64,000 bases of DNA, from NCBI GenBank assembly GCA_018136815.1, contig CM030934.1, positions 5,541,318-5,605,317 on the forward strand, in the 5' to 3' direction. Position 1 is the stretch's first letter; every line of letters begins with the position of its first letter. The stretch comes from Isochrysis galbana (taxonomy: Eukaryota; Haptophyta; Isochrysidales; Isochrysidaceae). Below the pieces are notes generated by a model. The model was given only the letters and a program-made list of their open reading frames with translations. It searched no databases and was not told where the DNA came from. Both the position numbers and the translations under genes were made by a program. Of the stretch, positions 1 to 10,984 are shown one piece after another.

Positions 1-1833
1 TAAGACGCTTGATGACCGGGCCAGAACGGCTATCGAAGAAGAGGATGAAGCACGGCTGCAGGGCGGTTGCCCTTCTACCGCCGACGGCCTCCCTTCGGTC
101 GTCCTTGAGACCACGCTTGATTCCGAAGTAATTACGAGTACATTCGAGCCGTGGACGCTACCATGCGCGCCGCGAGTACCTACTGACACCTCACCTCGTA
201 CAGTGCGCAAGCGTAGAGGTCACCTGCGTCTGACTCAACGCAACACTCAGGTTAGCAAAACTCCTGTAAAAGGGAGAAACAAAAGGGTGGGGTAGGGTGA
301 GTCAAACTACAACCGCCGCGTGAGGTTGCCAAGTTTGTACTAACCTAACATCGGATCCGAGGGTTCAAATTCAAATTCACCACGATGTCGCAATACATGA
401 TATGGTACCTCGATTCTACTAGAGTTGGTCGCGACAACTCCTAGTACTCGATGTCAATGCCTGGGAATGTCTCCTAGGGTAACATCATCGCTCGCTCGAT
501 CTCTCGTTTCGATAACGCTACTTCGCAGTCCGATATTTTGATTACGAATGCATCCGATTCTTTAAGTCTCCGATCCTCCGATATCCGATCTCCGATCTCC
601 GATATTCTGTGCCAAATGGCTCGGAACACGCGTAACTGTTCGAATCCCCGATGGAATTCAGAAGGCCTCGCCTACCGATGTGCTATGAAATATTGCTCGA
701 TCTTCGATTGTTGCTATGAGAAAATGCTGCCGATTGGACGCTTGCTCTCCGTCACCGTCACCGCTGTCGCTTTGTCGCCATGTGGCACACGAAAAAGTGA
801 GGAGCCGCAACGCCCCACTTCTCTTGATGGTAAGGTAATCGAACGTACCGTCCGTCCGACCGCTCAACATCAGGGGATGTTTCGATCTTAGTCGGGGGGT
901 GTCGCATTCGCGAGCCTCTGCAGGCTATTTCGCTCTACCGTTATAACCGCGATGGTAAATCATCAATCTTCGTTCTCATGTCTATCTATACGTCTACGAC
1001 GTCTCCACGCTTCTATCAATCACTACACTTCATTCAATGTTGGTCTACCATTATATCCACGTGGCCAAGCAGCTTCTACAGGCTTCTTTCTACTCGGAAT
1101 ATGAATATGCTCTAGCTCTGGACTGATCACCCAGGCATGGAGATCAAGGGAGTAGTAAGCACGTGTCGATGAAGACCAAGGAAGTAGCGAGCATCTTGCT
1201 TGCTAAAGTACACCCTCAAGAACCTCAAGCATCTAGACTCTGTAAGTCTGACACCTCTGTAAGCTTCTAGACTTTTTAAGTCTACCAGCTACTCCATGGC
1301 TAAGCTACGAAAAGCTATAGGTAAAGTGCACGCCGCTGTGCTCGCGTTGAGACGCTATTCGCCGATGAATCTTGTAGGATCTTCACTAAGCATGGATGAA
1401 TCCCTTTCGCGCCTTTTCTGTGTGCAATCCTTCTCTAGGACGACGAGACGACGAGTTCTCTTCTGGCCAATTGGTTCCTTCTTTGCTCTCTCTGTTCACC
1501 CACCGTGGCTTTCGCTCCCGTGTTTATTACGTGTTGCCCTTGTTTATGTTAGAAAGTGGTGTGGCGTGTCTTCGTACGCATCCAGCAGCCGTCGCAGCGC
1601 TCTGCGATCGAAGCCGTACCGTGACCCCTCGTACCCTTGAGCCCCTACTGCCTTGTGTGTGGTCTCTCGCTAGAAATCACCCACTAGAGATTGATTCAAT
1701 CTGTTCCTATGGACCCATCACCACCCTCTGCACCGCAAAATTCGCCCTCGCCGCCGCGCGCGGACCCCGTCACCACTGCACCCGTGCCCAAGCCTTCCCA
1801 AGTATCTTCACCCGCTACCCAAGTTGATAGGCC
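1..1833 (+). mobile_element. LTR-retroelement fragment, copy 1 (3' internal end plus LTR-like block)
   Basis: Two blocks recur at 41461-42625. Block B (about 440-660) matches 42397-42625, and block A (900-1833) matches 41461-42395. Block A starts TGTCGC directly after a GGGGGG run at 894-899. That is how a polypurine tract and the 5' end of an LTR look, so 1-899 would be the 3' internal end and block A the LTR. Block A also holds a short proline-rich frame from 1709, which would be odd for an LTR. No reverse transcriptase, integrase or convincing primer-binding site is visible. Copia-like is a guess from the polypurine/TGT junction. Confidence 0.55.
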
Positions 1834-1904
1834 GCCTACGGACGCGTGGGTTGCCAAGGATGGAGTCTCAGGAGCCTTACCCGGATCCTGGGAACAGTCC
1901 ATCT

Positions 1905-2034
1905 CCACAAGAGGGCTTTCTGACGAGCCTCGGGCGGCATGGGGCGTCCCAGGTGGGGCGCGGTGGCGAGGGTCGCCTGGGGCTCGGGAGCGGTCGCGGC
2001 ACGCTCCATATGCGGTCAAACTATAACAATAGTT
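1905..2034 (-). repeat. AT-hook-ORF repeat, copy a (5' part)
   Basis: Read on the minus strand, this begins with the hairpin-forming 16-mer AACTATTGTTATAGTT (2034-2019). It continues into a frame starting ATGGAGCGTGCC and then a stretch coding GRPMPPEARQKAL. The same start is shared with copies b and c, and the MPPEA..RQKAL part recurs at 18120-18180. It is a truncated member of a dispersed family. Confidence 0.6.
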
Positions 2035-2381
2035 TTTCTGCACTGAAGGTAGGAGTTGCCTCCATGGGGGTGGCAGCAGGGCTGCCACCCACCATGGGGA
2101 GTCCTTGTTGTGGTGGAGCGGCGGCAGAGGCAGGCGGGAGGGCCAGAGGCTGGCCCTGTTGGTCTGCAGGGAACAGGACTCTGCCTGTTCCCTGCTTGTG
2201 TGGATGCTGGGGAGGAGAGGGCGGGAGGATCATGTCGACGTCGCTGTCGGCCAGGGGGGCGGCCTGCGAGCGCTTCGGCTCCGGCGGCTTGGGGCGGCCC
2301 CGGTGAGGCGTCGTGGCGGCGGGGGGCTGGGAGGTGGGAGCGGTCGGCGCGCACTCCATCGCTGAAACTATAACAATAGTT
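2021..2381 (-). repeat. AT-hook-ORF repeat, copy b
   Basis: The minus-strand ORF 2359-2021 (112 aa) starts MECAPTAPTSQPPAA and contains TPHRGRPKPPEPKRS, an AT-hook-like RGRPKP core. It is closely similar to copy c at 5733. The same 16-mer hairpin (2366-2381) precedes the start codon. A strong hairpin lies at 2062-2097, flanked by CCATGG on both sides. There is no transposase, so this looks like a non-autonomous or fragmented element. Its role is unknown. Confidence 0.6.
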
Positions 2382-2399
2382 ATTGACTCGTAGCATTAT

Positions 2400-3201
2400 T
2401 AGAGCGATTAAAAATTATGCATATAATTGGACAAGAAACAACATAGGACAGAGTGATCAAGGATAGCAACAAGCATAGGGGGCGTAACGCCCCCACCCGA
2501 GAAACCCACTGAGGAAGGCCAGAAGGACAGGCCCCCACACAGGGACGGACCGTACGCCCGTCGCCACCAAAGACCAAAGACATACTCATGAATGAGGACT
2601 GCCCCTCCCCTCCCCCCAACGCGAGGCCCAAAGTAGTATAGTGTACATGGGCCGACCCCCCCAAACCGAAGAATATGGAGAACGAGGGGGGGGGCGGAAG
2701 GGAGAGTACAGAGTAGTGGTAGTGGTATAGGCGATGGCGACGCGATCGTGTGCGAATGCGAGCGTCAATGGTAGCACAACGGACACCTTCATTTTTTTAT
2801 CCCTCACTCATCCCCCTTCTGGCTCCCACCCCCCCGTCGTCGGTCCTTGTCCTTCGGGCTTTCCGGGGATTCGGCCCATGTGCACTACAATTGGCCATGC
2901 ATGAGGGGAGAGGGAGGACTGGGGCATAGGCCTTTCGGAGGCGTGTGCGTAGGCAATGCGCCGCCCCAATCTAGGATCTAGGGGGGGCGAATGTGAATGG
3001 ATTCGGGTGTGGGGTGTCCCAATTTCGATGGAACGCGACCCTGCATTTCACACACATTTGACGACATGTCAGGCAATTCAACAACGCACCACGGCATCTC
3101 CGCGACAAGGCACAAGGCCCAAACAAGCTCAAGAGATTGTCTACGCAACACAACACGAGACATGTGAACCTCTCGCGCCGTCTCGCCCGGCACGTGGCCA
3201 C
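2400..3201. other. Intergenic, no gene seen
   Basis: Low-complexity, G- and C-run-rich sequence downstream of the Kelch gene. Frames here are short and lack family signal. The plus-strand frame 2956-3711 runs antisense to the end of the Kelch gene. Confidence 0.5.
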
Positions 3202-5052
3202 TCACCACGACAGCCTCCCGACAGCCGCCGTGGCCACGGCGTATGCGACGCGGGCGCGCCCTTCTGCATTAGGCTCCAAGTCCGGGCCGGCGTGCCACTG
3301 GCCCAGTTCCGGGTCATAATACTCGATCGAGCTAAGCGCACATCCTGGGCCGTCGCCACCCACCACATAGATTTTGTCACCAATGGTGACCGCATTGTGC
3401 CCACCGCGAGGACATCTCATCGCAGGGGCCTCTTCCCACACACCCGACATAGGATCGTACACTTCGACGGAGCTAAGACTATTTCCAGCGTACGAGCGGC
3501 CGCCGAAGACGTACAGAAGGCCGTTGAAGGTGGTGCATGCTGCACCGACGCGCGAGGAGTGCATTGGGGGCACCGATTGCCAGACGCCCGTTTCCACATT
3601 AAAGGCCTCCACCATGTCCGCCTCGTCGACACAGTATCCGGCACTACGACGTCCGCCAATCGCAAACACGAGGCCTCCCACAGCGACGCCGCAATGCCCA
3701 TAGCGAACTGAGTGCATTCGTGGCCCTGGCTCCCAAATCCCACGCAGCGGGTCGAAGATGTCCATGCTCGCCACACCGAGCCCAGATTCGCCCATCCCTC
3801 CGAATACGAAAATCCGCCCCGCGCAGGCCACTGCCGCATGACGTGTGCGCGCACGTGGGAGTGGCGCGACGTCGCAACCAACGTTCGCCTCTGGGCTGAA
3901 GCGCCAAACTCTGACTGAGGGCTCGGCTGCCACACTACCATCACCTTGGCTATCCGCATGTGCGGCCGCGGCTGGCAGTTGCGAGGCCTCCCCGCCAATG
4001 AGGTAAATCTCTTTGTCCAGAGCGACCGCTTCCGCCCACATCCAGCTGCCCAAAGGCAGCGTCAAAGTCTCGGCTCGGCAAAGGGACCATGCACTCAGCT
4101 TGAAGATGAGGGAGCCAGACGGCTGCATCAATGGCGGTGCAGGGTGGCCATGGGGCGAAGGAGGCATGGCCATGGTGCCTCCAAACACGTACATCCGGTT
4201 GGGCTCGGCGCCTATACGAGGGGACGGTGAGACGCCCAGCTGCGCTTCCCGCAACTGCTTGCGCACGATGGGCTGTACAGAGCGCATGAGCGGATTCCGC
4301 AGGATGCGGTCTTTTACAACGTCTCGTGGCAGAAGCGCAAATCGCACCTTGCTAAGCAGGGCACATAATGCTGATGGCGAAGGATTTTGCGCCTTGACCC
4401 AGCGCTCAACGGCGTCATAGACTGCTTCCTCAGTGGCGCAGAGGTCGTCTTGGCTGATGAGGTCCGTCAGCTGGTCTTGAGATAACGAGAGGAACACGTT
4501 GTCTCTCACAGCCGCCTCAAAGTGGCGCAAAGAGGCCTTGCGGGCCTTGGCCGCAAGGTCGGGCAGCGTCAGCGCCTCCGCGAAGCTCCAGACCTCGAGG
4601 CTGTTCGCGCTGTTCAGCTGCAGCTGCTGTTCTGCGGCCAGTATCGCTGCGCGCTCCAGCTGGTCCACCTGCAAGAACTGGGCGGCGCGCAATGTCTCAC
4701 CCAGTATCTCGAGCTTGACCGAGCAGCATCCCAGGTAGAGGTAGTCGAGAATGGCGCGGAACACCTCCGGCTCGATGTCCTGAATGAAAATCTCCCCGTT
4801 CGCCTCGCTCGTCCCGTTGGTGAGCGCGGCACGAGCCCAGCGTGAGCCGCCGGCCAGAATGATGCGGTGGGCGGAGAAGCGCACGCCCCTCACAGAGATT
4901 TGCGCATCGGTGAACGAGCCTTGGCGCCAGAGCTCGATGAGCGCGGCGGGCATCTGCTCCCCCCCACTCAGGTGGACACACCCTTCCTCCACGAGCGTCG
5001 CTCTGGCCTCCGCCCTCGCCCTCTTGATGAGGCTGGCGCGATGCTCCTCCAT
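3202..5052 (-). CDS. BTB-BACK-Kelch (KLHL-type) protein
   Basis: A 616-aa intact single-exon frame. An N-terminal BTB/POZ fold (about residues 45-150) carries the typical FTDAQISVRGVRFSAHRIIL core. A BACK domain (about 155-255) includes EEAVYDAVERWVKA. A C-terminal Kelch propeller (about 285-600) shows repeated YVFGG, IYLIGG, IFVFGG, FAIGG, YVFGG and YVVGG strands with downstream W residues. In animals this architecture serves as a substrate adaptor for CUL3 ubiquitin ligases, the BTB-BACK part binding CUL3 and the propeller binding substrate. That role is inferred here from architecture only. The length matches the family (about 550-650 aa). The ATG at 5052 is chosen because it precedes the BTB domain and an immediately adjacent purine-rich (coding strand) leader. 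No defect is seen. Confidence 0.92.
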   Translation of the reverse strand: MEEHRASLIKRARAEARATLVEEGCVHLSGGEQMPAALIELWRQGSFTDAQISVRGVRFSAHRIILAGGSRWARAALTNGTSEANGEIFIQDIEPEVFRAILDYLYLGCCSVKLEILGETLRAAQFLQVDQLERAAILAAEQQLQLNSANSLEVWSFAEALTLPDLAAKARKASLRHFEAAVRDNVFLSLSQDQLTDLISQDDLCATEEAVYDAVERWVKAQNPSPSALCALLSKVRFALLPRDVVKDRILRNPLMRSVQPIVRKQLREAQLGVSPSPRIGAEPNRMYVFGGTMAMPPSPHGHPAPPLMQPSGSLIFKLSAWSLCRAETLTLPLGSWMWAEAVALDKEIYLIGGEASQLPAAAAHADSQGDGSVAAEPSVRVWRFSPEANVGCDVAPLPRARTRHAAVACAGRIFVFGGMGESGLGVASMDIFDPLRGIWEPGPRMHSVRYGHCGVAVGGLVFAIGGRRSAGYCVDEADMVEAFNVETGVWQSVPPMHSSRVGAACTTFNGLLYVFGGRSYAGNSLSSVEVYDPMSGVWEEAPAMRCPRGGHNAVTIGDKIYVVGGDGPGCALSSIEYYDPELGQWHAGPDLEPNAEGRARVAYAVATAAVGRLSW

Positions 5053-5069
5053 CGGCAGGGACCACGCCG

Positions 5070-5375
5070 GCGCTCTCGGACGTCTCTCCCCCCCTCTCTC
5101 CTTTCCCCTCCTGCTCTCCTCTGCCCCTCTCCTCTCCGCTCTCCTCTCTCTCCGGTCTCCGGTCTGCGCTACTCTCTGCTCGCTACCCTGTGCTTTCTCT
5201 CTCCCTTCTTTTGCTCTCTCTCTCCTCTCCTTCTATTGGACCCTCTCTATCGCTTCTCTCGCTTCTCTTTCTTCTGTCGCAGCTCTCTCTTCACTCGCTC
5301 TCTTCCCGGGAGTAGCCACCCGCCCCTCTTTTCTCTTGCTCGCTCGCTCGCTTCAACCTCCCCCCCCCCCCCCCC
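5070..5375. repeat. CT-rich tract with poly-C run upstream of the Kelch gene
   Basis: Almost uninterrupted pyrimidine on the plus strand (purine on the gene strand), ending in a long C run near 5360-5377. It sits directly 5' of the Kelch start codon and may be the 5' leader or promoter region. Confidence 0.6.
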
Positions 5376-5732
5376 CGGTTATTCGAGGGTGGGGATAGAA
5401 GCCATGCGACGGACGCACGGCGATGGACGGACGTTTCGTGGGCCCACCCGCCCGCGCCGCCGCCCCAGCGCCCCAGCTCTCTTCTCTCGTCTTCATCTTG
5501 CGGTTTGGGTTTGGGAGGACAAGAGTTGAGAGTTGGAGTTCGTACTACTGTTTATATTTATGTTAGTTTTCTGAGCCCAAGGTCGTCGGTTTGTGGTTTT
5601 ATGGTGAGGTTTAGTACGACGCGTTCTCGTCGTTGGAGAGACCAGACACCGGAGACTAGCGTCAGCGTCGTCGTCTCCTCCATGTTGCTATTCGCCCGAG
5701 CTTATCAAAAAACTCTTGTTATAGTTTCAGCG

Positions 5733-6278
5733 ATGGAGCGCGCGCCGACCGCTCCCGTCTCCCAGCCTCCCGCCGCCGTCACGACGCCCCACAGGGGCCG
5801 ACCCAAGCCGCCGGAGCCGAAGCGCTCGCATGCCGCTGCCCCTCCCGACCACGACGTCGATATGGCCCCGCCGCCCTCCCCTCCCATGCAGCCACAGAGG
5901 CAGGGAACAGGAGCAGGCAAAGTCCTCGCTGTTATCCCCTGCAGACCAACTGGCCCAGAGCCAGGAGCTGGCACCCACCTCCGCCGCCATGCCACCCTCT
6001 CAAGGACTCCCCATGGGGTGTGGCAGCTCTGCTGCCACCCCCATGGAGGCACAACTTCTACCACGAGTGCACCCCTCGGGGGCGGGCACTTCACACAACA
6101 ATCAATCATCAATCATGGGGGCCTTTACGGCCTCCAACACTGCCAAATCCAACAACCAGAAATCCTATACGCGGAAGCGGCTGGCCCCAAGAGAAAGCAA
6201 CCTTCACAAGCTCAGCAAGCCCCACCTCAGCCCACTCAACAACCCCTGCCGCCTTCGCGCAAGCGAGCAGACCCATAG
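5733..6278 (+). CDS. AT-hook-motif protein of a dispersed repeat, copy c
   Basis: A 181-aa frame starting MERAPTAPVSQPPAA. It has an AT-hook-like TPHRGRPKPPEPKRS at about residues 18-32, an acidic DHDVDM patch, then low-complexity Pro/Gln sequence ending in basic RKRADP. It is very similar to the minus-strand frame at 2359-2021 and shares parts with 17835-18215. The AT-hook suggests minor-groove DNA binding, and such motifs occur in proteins of mobile elements. Half of the 16-mer hairpin seen before the other copies (GTTATAGTT) precedes the start at 5719-5727. A hairpin flanked by CCATGG lies at 6011-6046. I infer an element-encoded protein rather than a host gene. Function is unknown. Confidence 0.45.
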   Translation: MERAPTAPVSQPPAAVTTPHRGRPKPPEPKRSHAAAPPDHDVDMAPPPSPPMQPQRQGTGAGKVLAVIPCRPTGPEPGAGTHLRRHATLSRTPHGVWQLCCHPHGGTTSTTSAPLGGGHFTQQSIINHGGLYGLQHCQIQQPEILYAEAAGPKRKQPSQAQQAPPQPTQQPLPPSRKRADP

Positions 6279-6300
6279 TCGGATCCGAAGCCGACTCCAA

Positions 6301-8276
6301 CCATAAGGCAATGAATCATTCAATGAATATGATACCAAGATTAGGGCTAGGCAGGAATATCAACATATCGTAAAACATATTTGGGTACGATTTCGCGAAA
6401 TAAATATGTCGACATATTTGCTACATATTTGGGCGGGCAGGGGCGGGTGGCTCCTACATATTTGGGCGGGGCGGGGCGGGGACGGGGAGGCGCGAGCGCG
6501 CGAGCGCGCGCAGGGGTGCAGTGGCGTGGGGTGGGGGGAGTACGAGAGCGGAGACAAGAACGAGCGAGGCAGAGCGATGCTAGGTGTTGGGGGCGAGGCG
6601 AGGCGGGCCAGCTTGCCCCCTGCTCCCTGCTACTTGCTCCCCTCACTGCCCCTACTACGGCCGCTCGGGCCCGCCCGCCGCCCGCGCGCGCGGCGCGCGG
6701 CCGCGTGGTTCTGCGTCGCCGGCACCATCGCCTCGAACGCCGCGGCAAGTAGCGTTGCTCACGAGCTCGTCGCTCGTCGCCGTCCGCCCGCTCCCCCAAC
6801 TCCCTAATCCGGTTGGAGTCGATGCCAATTGAGGGGGGAGGCATGTCCAACGGCGCGCGGAGCACGAGCTGGTTGATATGGGGAAGGTGGCGGCGGAGAA
6901 AGCTCTTCTCAATCGCACCGGTGGCTCGCGAGGTCCGCCGAAGAAGGCACAGCGAGTGGCGAGTGGCCGCTCAAACAAAAGGGTCTTTGTGGGTACAGTG
7001 AGTGCAGTATAGACAAGCCCAAGCGTCCCCAGTTCAGATGCTTTGCTTGTCGTGAGGGGGTGGGTTCTTACTACCATCTCCAGTGCTTCTTTTCGTGTCA
7101 TCGGTGCCTTATCGAGTAGTTAGAAGTTTTTGCACGTTCTTGGCTATTTTCGCCTTTTCGCGTTTTTTGCACTTAAAAAAGGGGGTCATGGCCCTATCCT
7201 TATGTACAGGTGTCATGCTGCTTAGCAAACCCAATACTGCCTATATGCTTGCTGCCAACCACAAAATATTGCCCCCCGGGTCACCCTAGCCGAATCGTTG
7301 GCACCTAAAAACCCGTTTTTCGTTTTTACGGCTCTACTAGGCGGTCAAGGTTGGGTAGTAGGGAGGTACATAAGCACGCTGCCTCAAGCCGCACATGTAG
7401 CGGGGATTTTTAAGAAGATTTTTGTGGCAGCAACTCGCGTCGAGGCGTACGGGCAGGTGCGCCAAGGGTTGTCGTGTTGGTACCGGGCTAGTGAGAGTAG
7501 TGGTACTAATGCCTCAGTAATATTGCATCAAGTTTACAGGGCGGAGGAGCTCAGTGCTGGCACCAGCTCTAGACGCTCACCTTGCGCGCGTCGTGTGGTG
7601 CACAGAGCTAGGGCCGGACGATGCGAATAAACGAAACAATTTGTAGCGCACCGTAAGCCCGTTCTCTGCATTTTATTTGTTATTTGGGCTCAAAGACGAC
7701 AGCTAGCGCATACCGTCTCGAGCGAACACACGAAGATGTATATGTCGATCACCCATCCACCAATCAACATCAACCCCCTTCCACTATCGGTCCATGAGGC
7801 CAGACTCTTCCAAACTCTGCCTGTCACAGAGATGGTCGATCTAGTTGTTAGAAAGTATCAAAAGCCTCGCAACCTTATTGCTTGTCCTCGTCTGGCTGCA
7901 TTTGAGGAATCCATCTCGTGATATAGCGCCATGAGAAGATCGAGGCATGGTTTAGAAATTCTTCGCCATAGAATTCAGAAGGTCTTGCCTGCTGAACCGA
8001 AGTAATGCGGGGCTCACCAACGTGTTTTCCTCCAATGTTTGGACGGCATTGGGAGGTACCACTCGCCGACGGCGTTCCGCCACATGGCCAGGAAGGCGAG
8101 GGTTCGCAAAGGCATCATCACGGTGGACCTGTCAAGGCATATTCAAGCAACGAGTTTAATACAGCTCGACTGGCTGAACAGTGCGGACGCGCAAGGAAGT
8201 TACAGCGGCGGGGGGGAGGCGGCCCCGAGCAATCTAGCTGAAACACCGCGCCCACACAGCCCATTACCGCGGTGAT
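6301..8276. other. Intergenic with short repeats
   Basis: No gene recognised. At 6370-6475 the motif ACATATTTGGGCGGG recurs among GC-boxes. The stretch 7345-7427 is an inverted, diverged copy of 35962-36045. The frames at 6347-6865 and 7298-7630 have no family signal. Confidence 0.5.
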
Positions 8277-9572
8277 TTAACCCACCTGGTCCTTGGTACG
8301 AGCGTCGTCCCACTCCTTGTTGGCCATCAGGAGGCCAACGTTCCCCCGTATGGTCCTCTGGCACAAGAACCACGGGAGCCTCTTCTCAGACCCCACTACT
8401 CGCTCAAGCAGATCAATCGAAATACCTCCCGTTGGATCTCGCGCATGCTCACGGGCATACTGCAACAGCCTTCGCACTTCGGGCTGGTCAAGAAAGAGGC
8501 GAATGGTAAAGCTCGGCGTGTTGAGGGCTTCCACAAAATCCTGCTCAGTTAGCACTCCACACCTCGATCGGTCAAACGCGCGCAAGTGCTTGATGAAAGC
8601 CTGAACCCGCATGGACTGCGCCGGCGTTTTGGGCTCTTCGACCGCATGCATCGCTTTGAGGAAGGCGTGAGGTGTGAAGTGGCCGTCAGAGTTGCAGTCA
8701 ACTTTATGCATGAGCTGACGCATCTACGATGGGAGGACACGGCGGTTTCTCGTTAAGATGCTGTGTACATGGAGGACAGACGTGAGGGGCCTCGCTGATA
8801 GCGGCACATATCTCATACGCCGTCCACGAGGCTGGCGACTTGAGACCCTGAGGCGCTCCGCGCCCTCTCACAAGGTGCAAGCATGATTTGCCACCACGCA
8901 GTAGCTGTCACCTGCAATTGGGAGATTCTTACACCAGCGGACTCGAGCGCTGCCTGCATGGTCTTCACTTCCAGTAGTCCGCCCGACTGTGCCGCAGCTG
9001 CCACTAGCGCTCCCTCGACAGCATCTTTGTACAGTTGAACACGCGGCCGCAGAGAAGACACCACCGTTGGCGTTGTTGGCCTGCTCCTTGCCCCCGTCTT
9101 CGGGGGTGTCCATGCAGGGTCTGGGAATGCGGGCGGGCGCATCGTGCCCAAAGAGGAGTTGATGACAGAGATACCGTCCTTATCTGTGCCCTTCCGACAG
9201 CGGTCGGCTGCTCGTTCTCCATACGATCTTAGGAAGGGGTCTCCATGACTCTGTGGGGAGGCGGCCGAGCCGAGCGGCAGTGAATCCATCGAGGGAGAGA
9301 GGTTGAGGACATTGCGTAGCTTTCTGATCTGATCGAGCACTTCCGCCTGGACGAGGCGCTCCCGTCTGAGCTCAATCCTGAGCTTGCGAGCCACCCTCGG
9401 GTCACGCAGCTCGTTGTTCGGTGTGAACATGTTGTCCTGCGGCAGACGCAGCCGTTGGAGAGTCTCTTGGGAGGTAGAAGACGCGGGCGCGAGGGGGGAG
9501 GGGGGGGAGCTCTGGCGCGAGCGCGTGCTGGGCGTGCGCACCTTGACCCCTGTGTACCCCAGCGTTGCCGGC

Positions 9573-9574
<2 letters not shown>
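8277..9574 (-). CDS. EF-hand-like protein, two exons seen
   Basis: Exon 1 is 9574-8912 (221 codons) and exon 2 is 8723-8277. The donor CAG/GTGACA (8912/8911) and acceptor TAG (8725-8724) keep phase 0. The join completes a helix-loop-helix: about residues 210-245 run from a helix into the loop DCNSDGHFTPHA. That loop has Asp/Asn/Asp at positions 1, 3 and 5 and Gly at 6 but lacks the final acidic residue. A second loop (DRSRCGVLTEQD) is also degenerate, so calcium binding is doubtful. A basic helix (RKLRIELRRERLVQAEVL) lies near residues 65-85. The stop TAA overlaps a potential donor CAG/GTGGGT at 8284-8277, so a further 3' exon is possible. The start codon abuts a long (GA)n tract on the gene strand. 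Cellular role unknown. Confidence 0.6.
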
Positions 9575-9727
<153 letters not shown>

Positions 9728-10984
9728 CCTTCCTCTCTTCCCGTCCCCGCCCCCTAATCTAAACTCCTGCCCCCACCCCCCTCTCTCTCCTTCTTCTTGA
9801 TGCTCGTGAATGACCGACTCCTCACTTCGGGAAGAAGGCCCCGAAGCAGAGAGTGGGATGGGTAGGGAGAAGGAGAAGGTATGCCATCCTCCAAGAGAAG
9901 AAAAGGGAATATATCGAGGAGGGAAAGCAAGGAGAGAGAGTCAGGGAGAGAGGGGGAGGTATTTCAAGCGAGGTCAAATAGTCTTACTCCTCCCAGAGAA
10001 GGAAAGAGGAGGATTTGGGCAGAGAGAGAAGGAAAGACAGGAGGAGCGTGAGAGGACGCGCAGGAGAGCAGAGACGTGAGCCGAAACGGATCCCGACAGG
10101 GACGGACTCCCCCCCCCCCCCCCCCCCCCCCCCCCCTCGTCAGGAGTTTTCTTGTTGCTGAAGTAGCACCCTAGTGCTAAGGGACCGTGCTCATCGGCAA
10201 GCGGAGCAACGGAGCAACGGAGCACCCCTCCTACGCCCCTCCCTACCCTACATGGGGAATACGTTTTTACTGTGTTTCTCCGAAGGCCCAAAACAGGCCG
10301 TTTTGGCCGTTTTTGCAACCCCTTCCGTTTTTGTCTCCGTTTTCGAATGGGAGCGCGAGCACTCATGTACCGCGTGCTAAGCGTGCGCATATGTATGTGC
10401 GCGCGCTTACGCGTGCGTGGAGAGAAAGAGATGAGGGAGGGGAGAGGGAGGAGGGAGGGGAGAGGGAGGCGGGAGGAAGAGTTAAGATAATAAAACATCT
10501 GAAGATTCGGGCTACTCACGCTAGCTATACAGGTCTACGTACTCACGGTACTCACTTACGACATCGCCTATACCCCAGTTTACTCACTCCCTTACACCAC
10601 CCCCTTCATTCCTTTGTCTTTTGTCTTTGGTATCGGGGGGGGGGGGGGGCGCGTGCACTACAACGGGCCAAGTGCAGGGGGTGGGCTGGGGCAAACCTGC
10701 TGATGTGGTGTTCCTGTGGCAAAACAAACATAAACTACGCCTGTTGCATGTGACACTTCGTGCCCATGGGGGGTCTCGGCCCCCTCTTCTCGCGTGTTTT
10801 TCAAGTACCGCCGCGCTTTGGCGGCCTTCGTGTGTCGCTCGGGGTGTCGGCCTGTAAACATACCGTAAACAAGCGTGAGTCTTACCTTTTCTTGGGTCCG
10901 ATCGTGTCGTTTTTTGTGTCGTTCTTTTCTCGCGGTTCTCTTCGTTCTCTTTCGGGCGTGCGATGCCTGCGCGCGCCATGGCAC
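9728..10984. other. Intergenic; poly-C run, short repeats
   Basis: Holds a C run near 10109-10137, a loose copy of the GTGTTT-rich short repeat at 10253-10325, a purine-rich block at 10425-10480, and the 25-nt motif at 10491-10515. No gene recognised. Confidence 0.5.
10491..10515 (+). repeat. 25-nt dispersed motif (contains ACATCTGAAGATTCGGGCTA)
   Basis: Identical over 25 nt, in inverted orientation, to 30745-30769. Diverged copies lie at 25130-25154 and 54878-54902, and a weaker one at 17286-17311. It may be the end of a mobile element. Confidence 0.7.

Noticed and set aside
355-372. GGTTCAAATTC resembling a tRNA T-loop
   Set aside because: No acceptor or anticodon stems could be paired around it.
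638-656. GTTCGAATCCCC resembling a tRNA T-arm
   Set aside because: No matching 5' strand or other arms; it lies in a repeated retroelement block.
2956-3711. 251-aa plus-strand frame
   Set aside because: Antisense to the end of the Kelch gene, whose domains are unmistakable; high GC keeps opposite frames open.
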